Of a stretch of DNA of 64,000 nt, positions 42,314-54,300 are shown piece by piece. The stretch is from Apodemus sylvaticus. Lineage: Eukaryota > Chordata > Mammalia > Rodentia > Muridae. Both the position numbers and the translations under genes were made by a program. The stretch's first letter is position 1, and each line of letters opens with the position of its first letter. Under the pieces are notes generated by a model. The model was not told the origin of the DNA. It searched no databases and saw only the letters and a list, made by a program, of their open reading frames with translations. Location of the stretch: contig NC_067482.1 of NCBI RefSeq assembly GCF_947179515.1, positions 78,224,444 to 78,288,443 of the forward strand. Direction: 5' to 3'.

Positions 42314-45300
42314 TGTGTTCTTTTTTCTCTCCTATCTGGTGATAGGGAGTGAAGCCAGGAAGGATAAAAGGTGAGAAAAAGAACTCACAAAGTACCAAAG
42401 ACCAGCTACATACAGTGATATTCAACTCTATATGGGTGTGGGGATTTGAACTCAGGCCCTCAGGCTCGAACAGCTCACCAGTACCACTAAACACATTTAA
42501 AGAGATCAGAGCCAGATGAAGCATGGTACCAGCCTCACAAATCATAAACTGCTCTCCCACAGAGTGGTCTCTCTTCAGAGCATTAACTAACCAGATCTGT
42601 TCATCTCCCAAGGCAGGGGCTGGCCAGGCTGTCTTAAACATCTGTGAGAAGATGCCAGCCTTCACTAAATGCAGCTGCCACCTCCCCAGGGAACTACACA
42701 GTCACCAGCAGGTAAATCTATCTATGCCACTCAGAGTTCCCAACAGTCTGCTTTCTTCCAGAACAGCCATGACCCAGGGCCAGCCTCTGGGACCGTTTCT
42801 GTTTGAACTACTTCCTTGTATTAACCACAATGCCCTGCTCATCCCTAGAGCATGGGACCTGGAGGAAATTTCCAACATCCACCCCAGCCAAGGAAATGTG
42901 GTCTGGGTCATGTCAAACTAGATGACCGAGAACATCTTGGGAGGCCCCATGCTCTCAGGCAAGGCTCCTGAGCCGTGCTGTGTGGCGGCCAGTGGGTAGG
43001 ATCTGGCACAGTCTGCCAACGAGGGCACTGAATCGCAGCAGCCCCGGAGCTCAGTGTTGCACACAGATGGAAAATCCTGGTTCTTTCTGGTAAGAACTAG
43101 TTTGCTTCCTAAATGACATTCTTTTCTTTAATGAACAGTGATTCCTAACTCAGTACAATCAAAACTACCTACAGACATGCATGTGTGAAAGATGGTTACC
43201 TACACACTCTGGGAGGCCCTTATTAAGTGCCTATTAATAAAGACTGTACTGTGAGCCCCAAGCCCCCTGGTAGGCAGTTTGTACCTCACCTTGGAGCACA
43301 GAGTCCTGTTGTAGTGGACTCTTGCTTGAGAGGTTTTTTTGGCCCCATCCAAACAGGCCATGGTGTTTTCTCTCCAGCGATGTAACACCTTCCTGCAATG
43401 ACATGGGCCAGGTGAGGAGAGGGCCGGCAGTCACCAGGATGGGCCTGGGAGGCGTCTGAGAGACACTGCCTCTTCCCTGTGCCTCAGTAAAGGCTGCCCC
43501 ACAGCATGTCTCATGACTCTCAAGCTCACGCCCTTGTCCACACCCAATAACAGATGCTGAGTGTCTGCTCTGTGCCAGATACCAGGAGGGACCAGGTGGC
43601 AGCAGTACACCAGGCTATCCCTGAGTCCTCAGAGGAAGATGATAAAGAGAACACAGCTATAGCCAGACAGTAACAACTCAGGTGATTCACAGTGAGATAA
43701 GAGGTGCATGAACCCTACCACCTGCTTGCTCTCTCAGTCTCGTCTATCTGAGGGACTGGATGGTGCTTTGTGAGGACTTCAGGGAGTGATTGTTTAAAGT
43801 CCACCAGGCCATGGCCTATACACAGCCAGAACAGCATGTGCTGAACAAATACAAAGGGAGAGGGAACAGGAGTTCAGAACTTCAATTATAAGGAGTGGGG
43901 GTGGGATGAACGTTACAGATGGCCCTGGAGGGTCAGAGAGGCCGCAGGCTACACACAGGAGTGAGGATCAAACAGTGTGTCAGGAAGACAGAAAGTTAGC
44001 ATGGGTGAAGCCTGGAGGGAAGAACGCTCAGAACACAACAAACGGGCTCCTATGTGGGCCTCTGGTGAGGGTCTGTGTGGGAGCACCTTCCGGGTTCCCT
44101 GCTCAGCGCAGATCAGGGCATGCTGAGGTGAGCCAGAAGATATGGCTTGCCATGGGAAAGCCAGAATCAAACACTCAAGCAGTAGCAGAATGAGGCCATT
44201 CTCTCACACTTTAGGCAGCACTGCCCACCCACCCACACCTGATTCTGGAGGGTCTTTCCTCAGACTGAGAGATCACCTGAGAGAACGGACTAAAGACTCA
44301 CCCCAGCAGCTGCCTGTGGTGCTGTCTCTCCCTGGCTGCCACCTCCTGTAGAACACTCCTCACCCTGCCCTGGTACACCTGTGGGAGACGAGGACGACTG
44401 GAGGCCACCCCTGGGCTCACACTACCCCCTAGACAAGTAGGCCTCAGAGGTGCATTTACCACAGAGGCGACCAGGCCAGAGCTATCAGAGAGGAAAGAGA
44501 CTGAAGGTCTCCATTCCAAGGATAGCACCTATCTTCACTCTAATGCTCCACAAGACCAGCGTCTACACTCTTAGAAACTAGATCTCCAGGAAGGCGGCAC
44601 CCCAGGCAGCACTTTCCCAGGGACCTGATGTTTGAGCCTTGCCAGATCACTCTGGGAAGGAAGACAAATGCTTCCAGAAACCTCCCCTACCCCAAAGTGA
44701 GGAGGCCTGGAAGAAGAGCTGGCTCACCAGCCACGTCTGCAGAGCCCTGTGAAGCAGGGTGCGCTGGCTGTGCAGGGCCGCGCGCTTCAGCTTTTGCTGC
44801 TCTTCTATCCTCAGGGCGAGGCACTGTACACAGGAAAGAGTGGGGCCGTGGGCTGGGGCCGGGCTGGGGCCAGGGGGGGCTCACTAGAGCAATGGCTTGG
44901 GTTTCCATTTGGTGAGCTCACATAGGGCAACACACCAACTGAGCCTCAATCTCATCTATACACAGAAACCCTCTAGGGGTTGGTGGGTGTCAAATGAACC
45001 CTGACAGGGAAGGCTAGACAGGGGTTGGCTTCAATGTTACACCCTTAGTAGAGTTTCTGTGAATGGCCAGACCAGGGACTTTACAGTCAGTCAGCTCAGA
45101 TAATAACAGCCCCACATAAGCTGGCACTGCCTCCTCACAGTGGCCCTGACCAGAGGCATATGGAGAAGCTCATCTGTCTGCTCCGAGTCACGTGGACAAA
45201 CAGCTCCACCTGTCCAAAAGCCACACTCAGGCCGTACCTTACCTCCCTCCACATGCTCCAGGCCCAACACAGGAGCCGTGCTGACTGGAAGTGTGCGGCC

Positions 45301-48300
45301 TGTGCCCTGCCCATCCTCCTGTGGAGAAACAGGAGATGCTCAGCAGGGACCAGACCACAGGGGCCTCATCCTCACTGAGCTGGGGAGTGAAGGATTCTCT
45401 GAAGAGCTGTCTGATGACCTGGGCCTCTCCCATGAAAGGACACAGAGATTCAAAGATTTTCAGGAAACCTCATGGGGCTTCAAGGCTGGCCTTCTCTGCA
45501 CCAGACACATGGGCTGCACCACTCTCGTTGTAGCCCTGTGGTCTCGTAAACACTGGTATAACCTGCCCACTGGTAAGTGTCCAGCTACCTGATAACGGGC
45601 TCATGAGTCTACACCCTGCCACTAACCACATGGGTCCCAGACAGGAAGCAGGGTGGAGCTGAGTGTCAGAGCATCAGAGTCCGATGATAGATTCCAAGGT
45701 CCTGTCCCTTGATTCAGCTGAATCTCCAGGACATACAACCAGCCCAACCTGACAGGCCACTGTGGGTGCGCACTGGCAGCCTCAGCCAAAGCTGGCCCGA
45801 GGGGGCAGGAGCTCTGGAGTAGAAACCCCACTCACTCTCTCCTAAATCCTTGGGTGCTTTCCCTCCAGATGCAGAAAGCCCTCCTGAGTAGCCCGCTGTG
45901 GTGGTGGGCAACGGCCATGGCTTGCCACTGTCGCTCCTGGTGACACACTGCTGCCTGCTGGTGCCACAGGAACCAGAATCGACGCAAAAGCTGCTGCTCT
46001 GCCTGCAGTATAGCCTGAGGCGAGATGGGAGGAAGCAGAACCATCCAGAAGGACAGCAGGTCAAAGGCAAGAGGACAATGTGGACCAGCAGAAGAGACCC
46101 TCCCCCAGCAGCTGCCAGTGAGCTGAAGGGACGTCAGACATCAGTGTCTAGACGCTCCTGAGCCTGGCAAGGTGACCAGGGCTTGTGTAACTTTCTGAGG
46201 AGCACCCCACGGCAAGTGCATAAAATGGCTCCTCCCCCAGGAACCCACTCAAGGAGAGCTACACACCATTCTCTCGGCCAAGCGGTTTTCTCGATGTTGA
46301 GACATCTTCTGCCTCCAGAGAGCAAATACTTGCTTCTCTAATATCTCTCTAAATACACAGAAATGAGGAAAACTGACTAGAAGTCAAGCATTCCCAACAA
46401 AAGACAGTTTTTATTTTTAGTTTTTAGTTTTCCTGTGTAGCACTTGGCTCACCTGGACCTTACTTTGTAGACTACACTGGCCTCAAACTCACAGACATCA
46501 AACTGCCTCTGCCCTCTAAGTTGCTAGGATTAAAGATATAAGCCTTTACCACCCTGTGGCTCCTTGACCTTTTTAACTCTGTAGGTAACCATTATTCTAA
46601 GACCGAGGTTGTTCTCAGCCTTCCTAATGCTGCAACCCATTAACACAGTTCCCTATGTTGTCATGACTGCTCCCCAACTATAAAATTATTTTTACTGCTA
46701 TTTCATAATTGTAATCTTGTTACTGCTATAAATCATAATGTAAATATTTGTGTTTTCAAATGGTCTAAGATGACCCATGTGAAAAGGTCATGACCCACAG
46801 GTTGAGAACTGCTGTTTTAAGACTTGAAAAGACCATGTCGTATAGAACAGGAGCACAGCATTTTAGGGAAATCGCACAACGTGAGGCTCCATCAAAGCTC
46901 TCATTACAACACTAACAGGAAATTATGCTCATGAAAGATGAGCAGAGGCAGAAAACACACGCTGTTCAGAGAACACTGCAAAAGGGATGACCGCAAAGTG
47001 TCCCAGGGGAAGGTACGGGCTCATTTTTCCTGCTCCATGAGATCAAAAGGCCCCCATTACTGAAAACCCAGAGCACCAGGGACTGGGGGCTAGGAAACCA
47101 GTAACACAAGGCCAAAGCATTCCAGAGTCACCAGTGCTACATCAGAGCTGCCTGTCCCAGACACACAGGAACTGCACAGCATACCTGTGAAAGCGCACTG
47201 CTCTTGTGTGGAGGACCTGTCCTTGCTGGCGCCGTCGCCAGACTCTGCACCACATGTAGAAGGCAGCAGGCAGTGCTCGCTGCTGGAAATGGCTGTCTGC
47301 TCTGGCCTGCAACAACTAAAACAAGATAACAAATGGCCCCCGTGAGTGTTCAGAGGCACACTCTTTTGAGAGAAGACTGCTTCTCATACAGGTAGGAACA
47401 GAATGAAATGTTATTATGTTTGACCTTTGCCAGGTTAAAAATGTACCATGAGAGTCAGGAGAGATGGCTCAGCAGTTAAGAGCACTGACTGCTCTTCCAG
47501 AGGTCCTGAGTTCAATTCCCAGCAACCACATGGTGGCTTACAGCCATATGAAATGGGATCTGATGCCCTCTTCTGGTGTGCCTGAAGTGACAGTATACTC
47601 ATATACATTAAATAAATAAATCTTTAAAACAAAACAAAACCAACAATCAACAAAAGCAATGTGAAACATGAAAGTATTTGCATCTTTAATTACATGCAGT
47701 TTTATCTTTCTAGACACATATCTAAATGAATAAGTATACATATGTGTATGTGTGTTTATTTAACTGAAGCTGGGTTTGTTGACACACACCTTTAATCTTA
47801 GCACTCTAGGGGCAGAGGCAGGTGACTGCTGAGTTTAAAGGCCAAACTAGTCTACATAGTTCAGGCCAGCCTGGTCGACATAGTTGAAGCCAGTCCAGTA
47901 ATAGCTGTACAATGAGACCCTGTCTCAGACAGACAGACAGACAAATGGCAGGCTGGAAAGGGTTCAGCACTTAAAAGCACCCAGGATTGATTCCCATCAC
48001 CAACATGATGGTTCCGAGCCATCTGAAACTCCAGTCCCAGCAGGTCTGATGCCTTATTTTGGCCTCTGGACAGTTGCAAACACCTGGATCAGACCACTCA
48101 CGGTCCCTGTAACTTCAGGTCCTCTTTGGGCCTACTCAGACACTGCACTCATGTGCATATATATGCAGAAATATACATAACTAAAAATAATTTTTTAAAA
48201 AAGATTAATTTATTTTATGTATATGAGAGTAAACTGTAGCTGTCTTCAGACACAGAAGAGGGTATCTGATCCTATTACAGATGGTTGTAAGCCACCATGT

Positions 48301-51300
48301 AGTTGCTGGGAATTGAACTCAAGTCCTCTGGAAAAGCAGTCAGTGCTATTAATGGCTGAGCCATCTCTCTAGTCCCCTAAAAATAATTTTTTGAAAAAAA
48401 TGTGCAGTTAGAATTTTCGTTTCTTCCCTCCACCCCAACCCCAGACAGGGTTCCTCTGTATAGCCCTGGCTGTCCTGGAACTCACTCTGTAGACCAGGCT
48501 GGCCTCGAACTCAGAAATCCACCTGCCTCTGCCTCCCAAGTGCTGGGATTACAGGCGTGCGTCACCACCGCCCGGCTTAGGATTTTCATTTCTTAAAAAA
48601 CCCAGATATATTAAGTGAGTATGTTTTGGTTTTAACCCAGGTGTGGGACAAGAGGCTGCTTCACAGCAGGTGATTATGATTTGCCTTTTACAGTCGCCAG
48701 CTGCAGACTTGGGACTCTGGAGAAGGCCTGTGGTGGCTGCTACTCTGCCTGCAGCTGCCGGTCCCTGCTGGTCCCTGTGGCTGTGTTTGCTATTCCTGGT
48801 TTGCTGGGTATTTTGATAACAAAGATTGGACTGGCCCCAAGGAAACGAACCCCCTGACTCCCGGTCAGCAGGGCGTACCCTACAGAGGTTTACACCCTGT
48901 TCCCTCTAAGCTTCTTTCTCTCCTACCTAGTGTTGGGGGTTGTAAGGGTTTATGGCGGAGAAAGGTTGGAAGAGAGGTAGAGACATAAGAATTCAATAAA
49001 ATGGTAATTAAAAAAAAGGCCAACAAAAATTCTGGGGCTATAGGGCTGGTAGAGGGATAGTTCAGCGGTTGACAGCATTCCTGTTCCTTCAGGACTCAAG
49101 GGTCTCATGGTGACTCCCAGCTGTCTTTAACTCCAGTTCTAGAGGATCCAGCATCTTCTTCTGACCTCTGTAAGCACTGCACTCATGTACACACAGACAT
49201 GAGGATACATACACATAAATTTTAAAAAAGATTCTTTAAAAAGTCTAATAACTCATGAACTTATCTTCCCAATTTAGTAACACGTAGATATTTTACCATT
49301 CTACATGTTACTTTTGCTTCTTTGTTTCTTTTTTGAGACAGTCTCTATAGCCCTGGCTGTCCTAGAACTCTGTAGACCAGACTGAACCACAACTCACTAT
49401 ATGTAGCTCAGACTGGCATGAAAACTCCTAATTGTCCTCCCTCGGTCTCTGGAGCATCAGAATAAGCAGGCACCATTAGTGGCCATTACACTTTTTGTTT
49501 GTTTTTGTTTTCCAAGATAAGAGTTTCTCTGTGTAGCCCTGGCTGTCCAGAAATCACTCTGTAGCCCAGGCTGGCCTCAAACTCAGAGATCTGCCAACCT
49601 CTGCCTCTCAAGTGCTAGGATTAAAGGTATATAACACTGTGTCTAGCCACATTAAGTATTAAAAGAAACTCACAATGAATAACCTTGTTTCCCTAAAACA
49701 GGAGAACTCCTGACACGGCTACATGGACAGGTAACATTTAAGGTGTTTTCCCCTTCCCTTTTCCCCTCTTGCTCTAGCCCCACTTGTTCCGGCCCATAAG
49801 GGCAGTCCAGAAAACAATGGACCCTGAGTATGGGCCCAACAGACTGGGAAGAGCCAGTCATTCCCGTCAGCACCTCTGTCTTGCTAGCGCTGAGGACTAG
49901 GGTGCAGACTGTGACAGCAGTGAGGGCTGGAGGCAACCCCTGTTGCCCAGAACCAGACCCGCTATACAGGCCTTCCCCATGCATCTCCACAAGGCCAGTG
50001 ACGCCCTTAGTAGACAGCTGAGCTGCCTGCTTCAACCGCTCCATACCTGCTGGCATCTCCTCTTGTGCACATACTGTAACCACACCCTGACACACTTGCC
50101 TAGGACCGTCATCCTGGAACAAAACACAGAAAACCAAACTGCGTATTGATGCTGCCAGGTTTCAAACTATAAGATTTTATTGTGTTTTTAAGTAGCCATA
50201 TCTGGGTACAGTTACTTCTTGGGGCTTCAGCGTACCCACAGACGTCCTAGTTTCATCCTCAGAAAGAGGAAAGTGAAGAACATACTATCTGATCTGAAAC
50301 ACCAACTCAGAGAACTCCTGAACTTACATTTTAGCTGGCTTTAAACTTCCAACATTTTCTTGAGGCCTGGTTGGTTGATGTTTTGCAGGGCACATGTGCT
50401 AAGCAAGTGACCTACCACTGAGCTACACTCCAGCCCTCGACAAGTCGCACAAGCACAGTATGTCTGGGACTTAGGACAGGAAATCTCCAAACTTCCTGGA
50501 GTTATGGTCAAACCCCAGGGCTGATGTCACTTCCATGGAATGATACCAGATGTGAGGATAATATGCTTGATTTTGTAAACCAGGATTTAGAATAGAGACA
50601 GACCTTGACAACTCTGAATTGATTTTTTCTTTCTTTTTCAATTTTATGTGTCTAAGTGTTTGCCTGCATGTATGTGTGTACCATGCCTATCTAGTGCCCA
50701 TAGAGGGCATTGGGTCCTCTGGAATTGGAGTTACAGATGGTTGCTAGTCACTCTGTGGGTGCTGGGAATTAAACTTGGGGCCTCTGAGAGAGCAGTCCAT
50801 GCTCTTCAGCGCTGAGCCTAAAATAGTAGGATTCTTATTGACTCATTAAAAATGTGCTCTGAAGCTGGGGAGATAGATTATGGGAGGATGCCTGCTTAGC
50901 ATGTTAGAAGCATTGGATCTCTAGAACAATCGATCAATCAATCAATCAATAATAAAAAGCTCTAAAACTGAACCAGCAACTGCAAATGACACTGGTGACA
51001 CCATGAGTTGAGGAAGGAAAAGGAGTCAAGACATCATTTAATAGGTGAACATCTCCAGCTTGGAAGTAGAGGCCTAGCAACGTTTACTTTCATTTTATAC
51101 TTTCTTTTTATATATTTTTATTCCCCTTCATAGGTATTTACTTTAAAATAAACGTATTTAACAGGATGACAGTCCCTAAGCAATCAAGGACATCCCTATT
51201 TCCAGATAGACTGAGCCCAAAATATCTCCCTACGCTGAGCAAGACCTTTGCTGCTGAGCTCTGTCACCAGCCACAATGCACACACACCACGGGAGAAGGG

Positions 51301-54300
51301 AGGCAGTGACAGTGACCGCACAGGCTCATCCGTGGTAGGCAAGACTCAGTGCAAATAGCATCATTTCGCTGCCATCAACCTGCCAAACACAGCCCACAAT
51401 GAGGAGCCATTATGAATAGAGCGGCTCTCACCAAGACAAGGCCTTTGTGGTTTTCCGTTTGCTTGCTCGCTTGTTTTCTGTGTTCTGTACCAGGTGACAG
51501 TCCTAGGCAAGTATATCAGAGTATAGTATGATATGTGCACGAGAGAGGATGCCAGCAAATATACACAGAGGCCTCACTGTGCATTCATGGCTGTTCTGGA
51601 ACTTGCTATGCAGACCAGAGAACTGGGATCAAGGTCACTGTCCATGTCTGGCTAAAACACCTGAGTCTGGCACTAACTCAGGCCAGAGTAATTGCTCTTG
51701 GACAACCCTGCATCAAAATTACCAGGTGTCCCTAGAAAGGCCAAGGCTCCTACCTGTAGTGGCTCTGGGCGGCATTCAGTGAGGGCGGCTGTACCCTCTC
51801 CTCCCTCTGTTCAATTCGAGACTGCCAGAGGTTCCAGAACCTGTGAAGCAGCTACAGAAGGACAGGAAGAAAACTGAGTTTATCACAATGAGAAGAGAGG
51901 GGGGCTCTTGGTGGAAGCACTGACCCCAGCTCACTCTTGAGTCCCCAGAGACAGAACTGTCCCACTCCGGAGCAGCTGGCTCAAAGCAGCTGGCCTAGGG
52001 AGACATATTCCCGGCCAGAATAAAAGGTGCTTCTAGTAGCTCTAGAGAATCTGAGGCTTCTTAATTAGAATGCAGAGTACACTTGAGAGACCTTTGCTAT
52101 GGGGTAGGTGCTGAGGAGGCATCATAACCGAGGTGTGGTGGGAGGGAAGACAGAAAGATGAAAAATGGAGACAATCTGGGCTATACAGCAAGACTGTCTT
52201 CAGACAGACAAAGGCGAACAACAGTGTAACACTGATTGACTCCTGCTTGAAAAGACGTTTTCAAGGACAACTGAAAATCTGAAAATGGCCTGGATGGAGT
52301 GAAAAGCTGCTGTTAATTCTGTTAGGATTATAAAGACGCTGCGAGGTGAAACTGCTTGTCTGGAGGTGATGCATGCTGAAGTGTTTAGGTATTATAATTT
52401 AATATGTGGTTATTTAGGGAAAAATTTGAAACAAATACTACTGAATAAAGAGTCTAGGTAATATGCAGATCATTATATTCTGTTTTACTGTGTGCTTAAT
52501 CATTAAAAAAAAAAAACTACACTCAGAAACAAAACCAGTAAAGAGAACTGTTGCCCCTGGTCAACTAACCATTGAGGAGAATTGCCTAAGGTGGAAACAT
52601 ACAACCTCTGGAGGACAGGACTACACAGGGTTTGTACTGTCTAACGAGAGATACCCTAGGTCAGGGAGACAAACATCTAAGCCAAGCACTGTTTTCTTAG
52701 CAAACTGGAGTAGGTCGGGGTGAGTAGGGAGCACTAAAGAGGCTAAAACAAGCTTCTCTATCAGCAGGTACAGACAGATTAACAAAGAAAACGGGCAGCG
52801 GGATTTTAGAGTCTAAAATAAATGGAGTACCATGCATAGTAGGGCACACTTCTAATTCCAGAACTCAAGAGGACTGTGCATTCAGGTCCAGACTATACAG
52901 TGAGCTTGAGGCCAGCCTGAGCTCACCGTACGGCAAAGCCCTGGGGTGGGGGGAGGGGACTCTTACTGTTCGATCATGCAGCTGGTGAGCAAGGTTCCTC
53001 CTCATCCGCTGGAGTCGGGCCTGGGTCACATTGTCTTTTAAGGCTCTAAAGCAAGAATACTACACAGAGAAACGACAGGAGATTATAAAGGTGCATTGAG
53101 ATCTGAAAAAGCATGAACAAGGAAAGCATCACTGGAAGCCACTGTGGTTCAGGGCCGCTCCAGTTCTCTGCAGTTTCTCCACCATGTTCCTGACAGAAGC
53201 TAGCTTACCCAGCAGGCTCTCAGTAACAGTGGCTTCACAGGAAAGCACAGCTCACCTCTAACTAGGGGACTCCCCTTGACCCATATGAAAAAGAATTCTA
53301 AAAGGTTGAATATTAGCTGGGCATGGTGATACATGCCTCTAATCCCACCCTTGGGAACCACCTAAGGGTGAATGTATATATACATTTACATAATTATAAA
53401 AGTGGTTTGCCAGAATGAACTCAGGAGGATCTGTGATGGCTGGTCATTATCAACTTGTTGGAGTCCACAGTTATTTGGGAGATGAGAACCTGCTCCTGCC
53501 TACTGAGGACTACGGCCGTGTATGAACGTGCATGGGAAGTCCACCCTCACTCCGGCTAGGACCCAGGGCTGTGTAAGCAGGGAGGACAGCTGAGCAACAC
53601 GGCCAGCTGTTCCAAGCTCCTGCTGCCTGGATAGACTTTCAGTGTCTACATGGATTCTTTTCATTTCTCAGTCACTTTTAATGGGATATTTTACCAAAGC
53701 AACAGAAAAAGACCCTAGGGATGGAATCCTTGGGACCACATTGCCAACTCTGTCCCCAATTACACACATATAACATAAGCAAAGTGCCAGAGAGGGAGGG
53801 TAGACAGAGCTAAGCGAGCTCACTGTGTTCTGGAGCACCAGGGTTCCTAAAAGCCTCTGAAGACCAGCTTCTGAGGGAGGGGCAGCCCACAAAACAGGAA
53901 CCAACTCTCTAGACCCTGACTCAGGCTTAGGATCAAGAGTTTGGTCTCGCGGCCAGGTGGTGGTGACACATGCCTGTAATCCCAGCACTCTGGGAGGCAG
54001 AGGCAGGCGGATTTCTGAGTTCAAGACCAGCTTGGTCTACAGAGTGAGTTCCAGGACAGCCAGGGCTACACAGAGAAACCCTGTCTCAGAAAACAAACAA
54101 ACAAACAAACAAGAGTTTGGTCTCTGCCCCTCAAAAGAGGTCCACTATGTAAAGACCCCAGGATCAGTTCTCTTCTAAGGCTCCCTTTCAATTCCAAATC
54201 TCTGTCTCCACTCATTACTTTCTCAGCCTCAACATGAAAACACAGGCTACAGCTAACTCAGAGCCAGCTACACTCAGGGACTAGTATAGAGCAGGAGTCC

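Noticed and set aside
41886..42665. 259-codon minus-strand open frame
   Set aside because: It runs through the TC/GT microsatellite and intron sequence next to Sfi1 exon 14; the middle is pure dinucleotide repeat.
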